Of a DNA stretch of 47,070 nucleotides, positions 24,530 through 33,209 are shown one piece after another. Source of the DNA: Prevotella sp. (GTDB taxonomy: Bacteria > Bacteroidota > Bacteroidia > Bacteroidales > Dysgonomonadaceae); assembly GCA_031285625.1 (NCBI GenBank), contig JAITVV010000062.1:1-47070 (forward strand), in the 5' to 3' direction. The notes beneath the pieces were generated by a model. It was not told the DNA's origin, made no database searches, and worked only from the letters and a program-made list of their open reading frames with translations. Within the stretch, counting starts at the first letter, position 1; each line of letters starts with the position of its first letter. Both the position numbers and the translations under genes were made by a program.

Positions 24530-27115
24530 TTAGATCCAACGTACAAAAGCAAAATCCTGACGATGCGCCATGTCAGAGTGTACAGGGTACACGCGATATG
24601 CAAAATTACATGCTCCAGGTATCTTAGCTACTGTGTTCAGTTCGAAATAAAGTTTAGATCCTTCTTTCTTGATCAGCTTAAACTCATCAGCAGACATAAA
24701 CTTATCTTCTTTCTTTTCAGCATCATATTCTGTTAATACACAGTCAACTCCTAAGTCTCCGATCATATTCTTTTTGTCTATTACGATCTCTACTTTCATT
24801 TTCTCACCTTCAGTAAAGTTAGGCATAGCTAAAGCTGTACCATCTTTTATATCCTGACCGTTAAATGTAAGTTGTTCTACTGTAAACTTATCCCAGTTAG
24901 CTGCAGTATCCTCTTTCCATGCTGCCAATTCTTTAGCTTTAGCATAGTTATTTGCTGTAACTAGTTTAGTGCGGACCTGTTCAGGTTTATAGAAGTTCTT
25001 GATATAATCATCGATCATACGCTTTGTTGTATATTCTGGTGCGATATGAGCGATTGAATTTTTGATGTACTGTATCCATTCAGGAGAATATCCTTTTGAA
25101 TTACGTGCATAGTATGTTGGCAGGATTTCATTTTCGAAAGTAGAATAGATCTCCGCTGCATCCAGTTCATCCTGATATGCCTGATTGGAGTATGTACGTT
25201 TATCAGTTAAGCACCAACCGGCATCTTTACGATAACCTTCATACCACCATCCGTCAAGTACAGAGAAGTTAAGAACTCCATTCATCTCAGCTTTTTCTCC
25301 TGAAGTTCCTGAAGCCTCTAACGGACGTGTAGGAGTATTTAACCAGATATCCACACCCGAAATAAGGCGTTTAGCCAGACGCATATCATAATTTTCAAGG
25401 AAGATGATCTTTCCGAGGAACTCAGGACGACGCGATATCTCTACGATTTGTTTGATCAAACCTTGTCCTGCACCATCAGCAGGGTGAGCTTTTCCTGTAT
25501 ACAGGAATTGAATCGGGTATTTTTCATTATTCACTAACTTAGCCAAACGATCTAAGTCTGTAAATAACAGATGTGCACGTTTATATGTTGCAAAACGACG
25601 GCCAAATCCAACTAAAAGAGCGTCAGGATTAATTTTGTCTACAATGTTGAATATTGCAGACGGAGCTTTTTGGCTTTTGATCCATCCCTCTTTCATTTGT
25701 TCCTGTACATAGCTTATAAGACGTTTTTTCAAGATAGAACGAATATTCCACAGGTCTTCATCTTTCACACTGTAGATATTATCCCATATTTCGTGATTAG
25801 ACTGATCTTCGTAGAAGTTCTTGTCAAAAGTCTTTTCATACAGAACTTTCATCTCTTTAGCCGTCCATGTTGGCATATGCACACCATTGGTAACATGTCC
25901 TACATGCAGTTCTTCAGGGAAGTATGCTGGCCAAACAGGTTGGAACATATGACGGGAAACTATACCATGCAGGTAACTTACACCATTTGCTTCGAGACAA
26001 GTATTCAACGCGAAAACGCTCATACTGAATTTTTCTCCACTTCCGGGATGTTCACGTCCCATATCTACAAAGTCTTGCCATGAAATACCCAGACGAGCCG
26101 GATAGCTACCAAGGTATTTACCAAGAAGACCTTCATCGAAATAGTCATGTCCTGCAGGTACCGGAGTATGTACAGTATATAGTCCAGACGCACGAACAAC
26201 TTCCAATGCCTGATTGAAAGTTAATCCTTCACCTTCGATAAGGTCGAGCAAGCGCTGAACGTTGATCAATGCTGCATGTCCTTCATTACAGTGATAGATT
26301 TCTTTCTTTATTCCCAGCTTGTTTAATAAGTGGATACCACCTATACCTAGCAGATATTCTTGTTTCAGACGGTTTTCCCAGTCTCCACCATATAGTTGAT
26401 GTGTAATCGGCTTATCATATTCACTATTCAGATCGATATCGGTATCAAGTAGGTATAAGTTTATACGTCCTACACATACTTTCCATACATTTGCATACAC
26501 ATCTCTGTCTGGATAAGGAACAGCAAGGATCATTTGATTACCATCCTCATTCAGTACAGGTTCGATAGGTAATTCTCCGAAATTTTGTGATTCATAGACA
26601 GCAACTTGTTGTCCGTCAGGTGAAATTGATTGAGTGAAATATCCATAACGATAAAGGAAACCAACTCCGGTCAGATCGACATGGCTATCGCTGGCTTCTT
26701 TCAGGTAGTCACCTGCAAGGACACCAAGGCCTCCTGAATATATTTTCAATACATGAGTAAAACCATATTCCATGCTGAAATAGGCAATTGAAGGTTTTGA
26801 TGTATCGAATTTCTTGGACATATAAGTATCAAAATTCTTAATAACGCTTTTTACCTTATTCATTAAGGTTGCATCCTTAAGGATTTCGTCGATTCTTTCG
26901 TAAGACAGTTTCTGTAATAAGACTACAGGATTATTTCCTGAATCTTTCCATAGTTGAGGATCAAATTCTGCAAAAAGATCTGTTGCATCGTTGTTCCATA
27001 CCCACCATAAGTTGCGTGAGATTTTCTCTAACGGCAGCAGTTCTTTTGGTAAATTTACTTGTGTATGCGCACTTCTCCATGATGGAGTGTTCGAATAACT
27101 TGCTTTAATTCTCAT
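24530..27115 (-). CDS. glgP: Alpha-glucan (glycogen/starch) phosphorylase
   Basis: The enzyme (GT35) releases glucose-1-phosphate from alpha-1,4-glucans with a pyridoxal phosphate cofactor. The 861-residue protein belongs to the form that starts with a DUF3417-like N-terminal region (about 12-125; PLEKISRNLWWVWN). The phosphorylase body has STEL-type landmarks such as IAYFSMEYGFTHVLKIYSGGLGVLAGDYLKEASD (spread over about 105-140), the HCNEGHAAL motif, and the pyridoxal-phosphate segment TPTRPLEASGTSGEKAEMNG (about 600-620), whose lysine anchors the cofactor. It follows the glycogen synthase gene on the same strand by 144 bases, with a LacI-type palindrome between, so synthesis and breakdown of glycogen are linked here. 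Confidence 0.95.
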   Translation of the reverse strand: MRIKASYSNTPSWRSAHTQVNLPKELLPLEKISRNLWWVWNNDATDLFAEFDPQLWKDSGNNPVVLLQKLSYERIDEILKDATLMNKVKSVIKNFDTYMSKKFDTSKPSIAYFSMEYGFTHVLKIYSGGLGVLAGDYLKEASDSHVDLTGVGFLYRYGYFTQSISPDGQQVAVYESQNFGELPIEPVLNEDGNQMILAVPYPDRDVYANVWKVCVGRINLYLLDTDIDLNSEYDKPITHQLYGGDWENRLKQEYLLGIGGIHLLNKLGIKKEIYHCNEGHAALINVQRLLDLIEGEGLTFNQALEVVRASGLYTVHTPVPAGHDYFDEGLLGKYLGSYPARLGISWQDFVDMGREHPGSGEKFSMSVFALNTCLEANGVSYLHGIVSRHMFQPVWPAYFPEELHVGHVTNGVHMPTWTAKEMKVLYEKTFDKNFYEDQSNHEIWDNIYSVKDEDLWNIRSILKKRLISYVQEQMKEGWIKSQKAPSAIFNIVDKINPDALLVGFGRRFATYKRAHLLFTDLDRLAKLVNNEKYPIQFLYTGKAHPADGAGQGLIKQIVEISRRPEFLGKIIFLENYDMRLAKRLISGVDIWLNTPTRPLEASGTSGEKAEMNGVLNFSVLDGWWYEGYRKDAGWCLTDKRTYSNQAYQDELDAAEIYSTFENEILPTYYARNSKGYSPEWIQYIKNSIAHIAPEYTTKRMIDDYIKNFYKPEQVRTKLVTANNYAKAKELAAWKEDTAANWDKFTVEQLTFNGQDIKDGTALAMPNFTEGEKMKVEIVIDKKNMIGDLGVDCVLTEYDAEKKEDKFMSADEFKLIKKEGSKLYFELNTVAKIPGACNFAYRVYPVHSDMAHRQDFAFVRWI

Positions 27116-27174
27116 AGATGTTAAATATTTAAACTTGTATAGATTTCTATCAATTATCGTATATCACAAGGTTA

Positions 27175-27182
27175 CAAATATA
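27175..27182 (-). promoter_or_regulatory. Promoter -7 box for glgP
   Basis: The minus strand reads TATATTTG, a perfect TAnnTTTG, about 60 bases before the glgP start. A -33 TTTG at normal spacing is not visible. Confidence 0.45.
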
Positions 27183-27236
27183 ACATATTTGATGATCCTT
27201 ATGTTTGTATTCTGAAAATATAGTCTTCATAAAAAT

Positions 27237-27250
27237 TGCAAACGTTTGCA
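27237..27250. promoter_or_regulatory. LacI-family operator palindrome
   Basis: TGCAAACGTTTGCA is a 14-bp perfect palindrome with the central CG typical of LacI/GalR-family operators such as those of MalR, PurR and CcpA. It lies between the glycogen synthase stop codon and the glgP promoter box, about 55 bases upstream of the -7 box. No LacI-family gene is in the window. Confidence 0.7.
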
Positions 27251-27259
27251 CAGAGTAAA

Positions 27260-28912
27260 TTACTTTCTCTCAGATGCTTTGTTTAAAGCGATACTGTAAG
27301 CTTCTTCGTAATATTTAAAGAAGTGTGCCCAGTCGGCTAGTGCTGCGCGGTCAAGAGCGGCTTTGCGTAATAAACGTTCTTGTTCGGCACTTTTTGTAGT
27401 CATTTCAAAGACACGGTTGCATATATCTTCTGATACTTCTATGAAGTTGTAATCATCACGGGTTATTACCTCGGCGCCATCATCCATTCCTTTTTCATCT
27501 CCCATTTTGCGCATCCATAAACCAAATCCGGCAAGAGAGGAAGTTATGGTAGGTACAGAGAAAGCAATACTTTCATGTGGAGTATAGCCCCATGGCTCAT
27601 AATATGAAGGAAAAACTGTAACGTCCATTCCTATCAGTAGATCATAGTATGGTACATTGAATATACCGTCATTGCCATTCAAATAAGACGGTACAAAAAT
27701 AATTTTTACTTTATCTTCTTTCTTATTCAACATGCGTAGATATGAAATCTGATTCAGAATAGAATCATTATTCATATTTTTAATCCAGTGTGTTATATGT
27801 GGATGGCTAAGTGATGTATCAGGGGTTTTCTTCGTTTTTAGCCGTTCCTGTAGATCGGAGCGGGGAGAGTCTATCCATGCCGGAACCATAATAAATGCTA
27901 TTACATCTTTTTCCAGCTGCTTTATTTGTTCCAGGCGGCTCATTGCATCTACAAAAACGTCGAGGCCTTTATTTCTGTATTCATAACGTCCGCTTGTAGC
28001 TACTAATAATGCATCTTCTTGTATATCGTAGCCCAAAAGCTTTTCTGTAACGTTAATTAATATTTTACGTGCATCTAGTCGTATTTTCTCATGGGCATCG
28101 CCTACAGGAATAAAGTCTTTTTCAAAACCATTGGGAGTAACCAGAGGTTCGCGATGAAGCAATTGTTTACATTCTTTTGCTGTAATATCACTTACAGTAG
28201 TAAAGCAATCCACTTGTTGGGCAGCTATTTTTTCTATTGAATGTTTTGCCTGCATATTCAATTCGCGAGCCATCTGGTCGCTGTCATATGCCGATAAATA
28301 ATTGTATAAAGGTTTGCCATTTCCTGCGATAGAGCGTCCTATTGAAGTGGCATGTGTCGTAAATATTGTACCTATAGCCGGTAAACGGTCTTTTATATAT
28401 AAGGCACCCATTCCCAGCATCCATTCGTTGAAGTGGGCGATAACTTTTTTATTTTCGAGATTGTGGAATTTGTAGAAACTTTCAATTACTGTACCTGTTG
28501 CATATGCAAACATACAGGCTTCATCGTAATCGCCATATGCATGAAGTGAGTCTACTCCAAACTTATTCCACATATAGCCATATATAGCATCTTTATGTAA
28601 AAAAGCCTGACTAAAATCGACCAATACAACGATTGGTCTACCTGGTACAAGCCACCTTCCTACCCGTATGTCGAGACGGTCAAAAACTGTTGCAGCCTTA
28701 ACCCAATCAGCCAAAAGGCTTTTATCTTCTTCAAACCATGGGTTTTCTTTTTCTTTCCAGATATCAGGTCCGATAAAAATGGCTTTATCTTTATGTCGGT
28801 CCTGCATCGATTTAGCTTTGGTTGATAAAACAGTATAAATGCCTCCAACCTTATTACATACTTCCCAGCTGGTTTCAAAAATATAATTAGGTGTATTGGT
28901 TCGTTTTGCCAT
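27260..28912 (-). CDS. Glycogen synthase, eukaryote-like GT3 type
   Basis: The protein of 550 residues elongates glycogen from a nucleotide-activated glucose. It begins with FETSWEVCNKVGGIYTVLSTKA (in part, about 12-30), a glucosyl-donor binding signature of the GT3 family found in animals, fungi and Bacteroidota, and differs from the bacterial GlgA (GT5) form. Further GT3 marks are AHFNEWM (about 160-166), TTHATSIGRSIAGNG, and PSYYEPWGYTPHESIAFSVPTITSSLAGFG with the catalytic E-x7-E type acid pair (about 435-460). Length is shorter than in eukaryotes because regulatory tails are absent. It is the first gene of a glycogen pair with glgP. Confidence 0.92.
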   Translation of the reverse strand: MAKRTNTPNYIFETSWEVCNKVGGIYTVLSTKAKSMQDRHKDKAIFIGPDIWKEKENPWFEEDKSLLADWVKAATVFDRLDIRVGRWLVPGRPIVVLVDFSQAFLHKDAIYGYMWNKFGVDSLHAYGDYDEACMFAYATGTVIESFYKFHNLENKKVIAHFNEWMLGMGALYIKDRLPAIGTIFTTHATSIGRSIAGNGKPLYNYLSAYDSDQMARELNMQAKHSIEKIAAQQVDCFTTVSDITAKECKQLLHREPLVTPNGFEKDFIPVGDAHEKIRLDARKILINVTEKLLGYDIQEDALLVATSGRYEYRNKGLDVFVDAMSRLEQIKQLEKDVIAFIMVPAWIDSPRSDLQERLKTKKTPDTSLSHPHITHWIKNMNNDSILNQISYLRMLNKKEDKVKIIFVPSYLNGNDGIFNVPYYDLLIGMDVTVFPSYYEPWGYTPHESIAFSVPTITSSLAGFGLWMRKMGDEKGMDDGAEVITRDDYNFIEVSEDICNRVFEMTTKSAEQERLLRKAALDRAALADWAHFFKYYEEAYSIALNKASERK

Positions 28913-28997
28913 AAGTGATATTGGTGTTCTCAGTCTTTCTCCTAAACTTAAAAACTATTAAATATAGACGAATAAAGACTGTAATTTCTTTTTTTAG

Positions 28998-29005
28998 TAC
29001 CTTTG
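28998..29005 (+). promoter_or_regulatory. Promoter -7 box of the 29067-31514 operon
   Basis: TACCTTTG is a perfect Bacteroidota -7 box, about 60 bases upstream of the first start codon. The -33 region at the usual distance is poor. Confidence 0.5.
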
Positions 29006-29066
29006 CGCTCGTCAAACGGACGACAAAGATAAGAAAGAATATAAACTTATAAAAGATATTTTCATC

Positions 29067-29348
29067 GTGAGTAGCAGAAGAAATCTAAAAAAAAGCATAA
29101 ATTCTACAATGGATTTGCTTTATACTGATTGCATTTTTTACAAAGTGTTTGTTGTAGATGCCGATAAGGAAGCGGCAGACAAAGTTATAATGCATATAGC
29201 TGAAACTCAGGCTGAGTTTTTAAAACGTGCAAATATCAGTGAAGGTAAAGAGGTGAAAGGCCGGGTTCGTGCTTACTATAAGAAGTTGAGAGCAGACTTT
29301 AAAACTCAAATAAATGCCATTGCTAAGGAAATTGAATCTTTGGGCTAA
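29067..29348 (+). CDS. Conserved small protein of unknown function
   Basis: I do not recognise a named family. The 93-residue product is basic, probably cytoplasmic, and mostly helical. It has a predicted helical hairpin with KVRAYYKKL-like basic stretch (KGRVRAYYKKLRADFKTQI, about 63-81). No signal peptide or membrane segment is visible. The start is GTG at 29067, and no earlier in-frame start fits the promoter box at 28998. The stop codon overlaps the ATG of the acyltransferase gene (TAATG), so the two are translationally coupled. Confidence 0.65.
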   Translation: MSSRRNLKKSINSTMDLLYTDCIFYKVFVVDADKEAADKVIMHIAETQAEFLKRANISEGKEVKGRVRAYYKKLRADFKTQINAIAKEIESLG

Positions 29349-29887
29349 TGGAAAAATTTTGTAGATTTATTCTTCGGTCTGTAGGATGGAAGATAGTAGG
29401 GCATACAAATTTGCCAAATAAATGTGTGATTTGTGTTGCTCCACATACCAGTAACTGGGACTTGCCTCTCGGACTGATTGTATATAAGGCAATGGGCAGA
29501 AAAGCCTCATTCCTTATAAAAAAAGAATGGTTCTTCTTTCCCATGAATTTATTATTTAAGGCTTTAGGGGGAATTCCTGTAGATCGTTCACGTAAGTCAT
29601 CATTGACAGAGCAGATGGCCGAGATATATGCAAAAAAAGATAATTTCCAACTCGCTATTACTCCTGAGGCTACACGAAAAGCCAATGCCGAGTGGAAAAA
29701 AGGATTTTATTTTATAGCATTGGAAGCAGATGTACCTATTGTAGTAGCTGCTCTTAATTATGGGAAGAAAGAAGCTGATTTTAAAGAAATTGTAATGCCT
29801 ACAGGTGATGTGGAAGGCGATATTGCCAGAATCAAAGACTGTTATAAAGGGGTAGTTGCCCGTCGCCCCGAATATTTCTCATTATAA
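29348..29887 (+). CDS. PlsC-like lysophospholipid acyltransferase
   Basis: The 179-residue product has the glycerolipid acyltransferase signature HX4D as H33-TSNW-D38 and, later, the substrate-binding phrase ITPEATRKA, a variant of the usual PEGTR with Ala in place of Gly. It should acylate a lysophospholipid or another glycerol-phosphate acceptor at the inner membrane. It is shorter than E. coli PlsC (about 245 residues) and lacks a long N-terminal anchor, which fits the compact PlsC-like group common in Bacteroidota. It overlaps the preceding gene by one base and ends 7 bases before the next start. Confidence 0.85.
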   Translation: MEKFCRFILRSVGWKIVGHTNLPNKCVICVAPHTSNWDLPLGLIVYKAMGRKASFLIKKEWFFFPMNLLFKALGGIPVDRSRKSSLTEQMAEIYAKKDNFQLAITPEATRKANAEWKKGFYFIALEADVPIVVAALNYGKKEADFKEIVMPTGDVEGDIARIKDCYKGVVARRPEYFSL

Positions 29888-29894
29888 TATCATT

Positions 29895-30677
29895 ATGGAA
29901 GATGTTGTACTAAGAGTAAGTCTCGTACAATATGACATTGTCTGGGAGAATAAGCGAGCTAATCTGGATTATGTGAAGACTAAGATTGAAGAACTTGCTG
30001 GTCATACGGATTTAGTTATATTACCGGAGATGTTTTCTACAGGCTTTACTATGAATAGCCATAATCTGGCCGAACCTATAAACGGACCAACAATATCGGC
30101 CCTGAAGCAATGGTCTCAGACTTATGACGTTGCTATTTGTGGTAGTTATATAGCTAACGATAATAATGAATATTATAATCGTGGCTTTTTCATTACTCCA
30201 CAAAATGAATATTATTATGATAAACGTCATTTGTTTAGAATGGGAAGTGAACCTCAATCTTTTTCGGCAGGAGAAAAACGCTTGATTCTTGAACATAAAG
30301 GCTTCAATATCTGTTTACTTATTTGTTATGATCTCCGGTTTCCTGTGTGGTCAAGAAATGCGGATAATGAATACGACCTACTTATCTATTCTGCAAACTG
30401 GCCTGCTTCAAGATCAAAAGTCTGGAACGCATTATTAACAGCACGTGCATTAGAGAATATGACATATGTATGTGGTGTGAACAGAATCGGAACAGATGGT
30501 AATGGGTTGAATTACTCCGGAGAATCTAAATTGATAGATGCCAGAGGTAACGAGGTTTTGACTATTGGTGAGAATATAGAACAAACATATACGATATTGA
30601 TATCTAAAACGGAACTTGATCAATTCAGAATTAAATTTCCGGTGTGGAAAGATGCTGATAAATTTGAAATAAAATAA
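29895..30677 (+). CDS. Nitrilase-superfamily amidase, probable omega-amidase (YafV-like)
   Basis: The enzyme family hydrolyses C-N bonds. The YafV/NIT2 branch converts alpha-ketoglutaramate and related repair products to the acid. The full Glu-Lys-Cys triad is present: E45 (ILPEMFSTGF), K110 (YYDKRHLF) and C144 (LICYDLRFP). These phrases are the ones typical of the omega-amidase branch. I use the ATG at 29895, giving 260 residues, because an in-frame TTG at 29856 would overlap the upstream gene and adds residues that do not fit the family. It is the third gene of the operon and cytoplasmic. Confidence 0.88.
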   Translation: MEDVVLRVSLVQYDIVWENKRANLDYVKTKIEELAGHTDLVILPEMFSTGFTMNSHNLAEPINGPTISALKQWSQTYDVAICGSYIANDNNEYYNRGFFITPQNEYYYDKRHLFRMGSEPQSFSAGEKRLILEHKGFNICLLICYDLRFPVWSRNADNEYDLLIYSANWPASRSKVWNALLTARALENMTYVCGVNRIGTDGNGLNYSGESKLIDARGNEVLTIGENIEQTYTILISKTELDQFRIKFPVWKDADKFEIK

Positions 30678-30698
30678 CCTATTTATAAAATATTGATT

Positions 30699-31514
30699 AT
30701 GAAACTTTTTTTTAAATCTGCAACATTATTGATTGCAGTACTTACACTTACTTTTGCTACACAAAGCTGTAGTTCTGTAAAACCTGTTGAAAAATCTCAG
30801 CTAGAAGATGGTGCATGGGTTTTGAAATCACTCAAGGGCGAGGATGCTAAAACTGCATTTACAGGAAAAATGCCGGATCTGACTTTTGATTTTTCAAAAA
30901 ACATGTTATCAGGAAATGGCGGTTGTAACCGTTATACCGGTAGCTTTACTTTGACTGAGGAAAATATCTTTTCAGCTCCAAATTTGGCTGCGACTATGAT
31001 GGCTTGTTTACCTGGCAATAAGGAACCTCAATTCTTAGCAGCTTTGTCTTCACCAAACCTTGTTGTTTCACTTACTAAAGAGGGAGTCCTTACTTTCTCT
31101 GAGGGAAATAAGGTCGTTCTTGAATTTGAGAAATCTCAAGTTACGGCTAAATCAGCAGATGCGGATATCGTAAATGCTGAAAATTTGGCTGGTAAATGGA
31201 ATCTTACCTCGATTTCGGGAGGTGATATCGCTACCTTATTTACAGATAAAGTGCCTACAATGGAAATATCAAATGATGGAAAAGTTTTTGGCAATGCCGG
31301 ATGTAATACATATCGTACAGCTTATACACTGGCCGAAAATACAGTGACATTTGGTCCGGTTATGTCTACAAAGATGGCATGTTCCAGCCTGAAAGGAGAG
31401 GGCTTATTTACATCTTTTCTTTCTACTCCGCTTCAAGCCGGATTAAATGGTGATAAACTTACTTTCCTTAAAGAAGGAAATATTGTTCTTGAATTTACGA
31501 AGGTTATAGAATGA
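30699..31514 (+). CDS. Lipoprotein with two META domains
   Basis: The product (271 residues from this ATG) has a lipoprotein signal (ATQSCSSVK) and two consecutive META (DUF306, HslJ-like) domains. The first spans about 33-145 with the core GNGGCNRYTGSF, and the second about 155-270 with the core GNAGCNTYRTAYTL. Both also keep the MACL/MACSSL phrase. META domains occur in envelope and heat-shock proteins such as HslJ, and their function is not settled. An in-frame TTG two codons upstream is less likely as the start. It is the last gene before a terminator. Confidence 0.88.
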   Translation: MKLFFKSATLLIAVLTLTFATQSCSSVKPVEKSQLEDGAWVLKSLKGEDAKTAFTGKMPDLTFDFSKNMLSGNGGCNRYTGSFTLTEENIFSAPNLAATMMACLPGNKEPQFLAALSSPNLVVSLTKEGVLTFSEGNKVVLEFEKSQVTAKSADADIVNAENLAGKWNLTSISGGDIATLFTDKVPTMEISNDGKVFGNAGCNTYRTAYTLAENTVTFGPVMSTKMACSSLKGEGLFTSFLSTPLQAGLNGDKLTFLKEGNIVLEFTKVIE

Positions 31515-31537
31515 TTTGAGAAAAAATAATAAATTTC

Positions 31538-31571
31538 AGGGTTGTATTTGTTTGAAATACAGCCCTTTTTG
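31538..31571 (+). terminator. Terminator after the META gene
   Basis: AGGGTTGTATTT pairs with AAATACAGCCCT (12 bp, one G-T) around a 5-base loop and is followed by TTTTTG. It separates this operon from the ECF/DUF4252 operon. Confidence 0.9.
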
Positions 31572-31600
31572 TTTTCAGTGATATTTTTTTATTTTTTGCT

Positions 31601-31626
31601 GTAACAAATTTTATAGCTGCTTCGTC
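31601..31626 (+). promoter_or_regulatory. ECF-type promoter of the DUF4252 operon
   Basis: GTAAC at 31601-31605 is followed, after 17 bases, by CGTC at 31623-31626. AAC-type -35 and CGTC -10 boxes with 16-17 bases between are the general signature of ECF sigma-factor promoters. No TAnnTTTG box is near. The first start codon of the operon is about 65 bases downstream, and the operon encodes an ECF sigma factor, so autoregulation is likely. Confidence 0.65.
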
Positions 31627-31691
31627 TTAGTAATTGAAAGCAGATGATAGCACACATCAGACGATTTATTAACAATTATAAGAGAAGAGTT

Positions 31692-32162
31692 ATGAAAAAG
31701 TATTTAATTTGTTTAATATTGGTGATTGCATTGAGCCAGACAGCATATAGTCAGAGTTTAGATAACCTATTGAACACTGTTTCAAAAACAGAGAATATTG
31801 AGAAAGTAAAAATTGGACGTTTTCTGATGTCTGTAGGAAAAACCTTTGGAGGAGTAGGCAATATGCCGGTTGCAAGAGGTGTACACTCAATGGAAGTCTA
31901 TGATTTATCTGGCTGTGATTCGAACTTTAAACGTAATCTTGCAGAGCAGATTGATAAGCTGAAAGATGGTGATGGTTATGAAACATTGATATTAGCAAAA
32001 GATAAAGGTGATAATGTCAGGATCATGATGAAGAAGAAAAAAGATGTAATTAGTGATATGGTTATTTTATGTCTTAGCGATAACGACCCGGCAATCGTAA
32101 AATTTAAAGGAAAAATTAAAGAAGGTGATATCGCTGAATTGGTACAGAAATATAATAAATAA
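31692..32162 (+). CDS. DUF4252 protein, copy 1
   Basis: A secreted protein (156 residues from this ATG) with a cleavable signal peptide (TAYSQ, residue 21). It carries the DUF4252 pattern: a central GYETLILAKDKGDN segment and a terminal strand IVKFKGKIKEGDIAELV. An in-frame ATG at 31644 would add 16 residues that hide the signal peptide, so I chose 31692. Family function is unknown. It differs from its neighbours in a Gly-rich segment near residue 50. It is the first gene after the ECF-type promoter, and its product likely acts in the periplasm or envelope. Confidence 0.8.
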   Translation: MKKYLICLILVIALSQTAYSQSLDNLLNTVSKTENIEKVKIGRFLMSVGKTFGGVGNMPVARGVHSMEVYDLSGCDSNFKRNLAEQIDKLKDGDGYETLILAKDKGDNVRIMMKKKKDVISDMVILCLSDNDPAIVKFKGKIKEGDIAELVQKYNK

Positions 32163-32199
32163 TACTATAAATAAGTAAACACAATTAAAAGCAAAAATT

Positions 32200-32706
32200 A
32201 TGAAAAGGTACATGTTCTTATTCGCATTAACTATTATGACAGTTCAGTTTACATTCGCTCAGGATTTAAACCAATTGATGAACGAATTGTCTAAAATTGA
32301 AGGAGCTCAACATCAGGTTGTAGATAAAGAAATGTTGAATACAACGATGAATGCTGCTATGGAAGCAGACTCTACCGGACAACTAAAGTCAAAGATGCCG
32401 GCGTTTATGCAAAAGTTGGAATCAATAGAAGTTGTTGCAATAGAAGAATATGCACCTGAGGTAAAAGAGCAGTTTCTGAATCAGATTAATAGTTTTAGTG
32501 ATGGGAACGGGTATGAGACCTTGATGTTTGTAAAAGAGGAAGATAACAATGTACGCATAATATCATACAAAGACGGAGATCAGATACTAGGTGTTTTTAT
32601 ACTTGTTTTAGATGGGGAAGATGCTGTTATCGTAAAGATGTCCGGAAGTCTAAGTGAGTCGGATTTGACTGATATAATTAATGAGCAAAAGAAAAATAAC
32701 AACTAA
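32200..32706 (+). CDS. DUF4252 protein, copy 2
   Basis: The second paralogue has 168 residues with a signal peptide ending at FAQ (residue 21). It shares DLNQLMNELSKIEGAQHQVVDK at the mature N-terminus with copy 3 (in short form DLNNLMDELAKVESAQ), the central YETLMFVKEEDNN, and the terminal IVKMSGSLSESDL. Copies 2 and 3 are the closest pair in the array, which suggests a recent duplication. There is no lipobox, so the product is probably a soluble periplasmic or secreted protein. Confidence 0.8.
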   Translation: MKRYMFLFALTIMTVQFTFAQDLNQLMNELSKIEGAQHQVVDKEMLNTTMNAAMEADSTGQLKSKMPAFMQKLESIEVVAIEEYAPEVKEQFLNQINSFSDGNGYETLMFVKEEDNNVRIISYKDGDQILGVFILVLDGEDAVIVKMSGSLSESDLTDIINEQKKNNN

Positions 32707-32717
32707 ATAATGCAATC

Positions 32718-33197
32718 ATGAAAAAAATACTATTTACATTTTTATTAGTTTTTGTAGGACAGGTTATCTATGCTCAGGATCTGAACAATCTAATGGATGA
32801 ACTGGCAAAGGTTGAATCGGCTCAGAAACAGGTTGTAGATAAAGCTATGCTTGCACAGGCAATGAATGATGAGGACGAAGATGACAAAATGCCTGGGTTT
32901 ATGAGTAAAGCTGATTCTGTGATTGCAGTTATTGTACGCAGCTGCCCTCAGGATATAAGTGAAAAGATATCTGCAGGAATTAATTCATCCGAAAAAAGCG
33001 GACAATATGAAACATTGATCTCTTTAAAAAAAGAGGATAAAATAATTTCGATGTTATCTGAAAAAAGGGAAGCCGACACCGACATATATGTTTATGTTGC
33101 GAGCGGAGACAATATTGTGTTCGTGAAGATAAAAGGACAATTTACGGCAGAGGATCTGCAAAATATGGTTAAAGAACAAATGGAGGGAGTAAACTGA
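32718..33197 (+). CDS. DUF4252 protein, copy 3
   Basis: The third paralogue has 159 residues, a signal peptide ending near YAQ (residue 20), and an acidic insert (NDEDEDDKM, about 51-59) absent from the others. It keeps the central QYETLISLKKEDK and the terminal VKIKGQFTAEDLQNM. It lies 11 bases after copy 2 and 12 bases before copy 4, so all four are surely cotranscribed. Confidence 0.8.
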   Translation: MKKILFTFLLVFVGQVIYAQDLNNLMDELAKVESAQKQVVDKAMLAQAMNDEDEDDKMPGFMSKADSVIAVIVRSCPQDISEKISAGINSSEKSGQYETLISLKKEDKIISMLSEKREADTDIYVYVASGDNIVFVKIKGQFTAEDLQNMVKEQMEGVN

Positions 33198-33209
33198 TAA
33201 ATAAAAAAT

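Noticed and set aside
29856-29894. TTG start for the nitrilase-family gene
   Set aside because: It overlaps the acyltransferase gene and adds residues not expected in the family. The ATG at 29895 fits.
31644-31691. Earlier start for DUF4252 copy 1
   Set aside because: It puts 16 basic residues before a clear signal peptide. The ATG at 31692 matches the starts of the other four copies.
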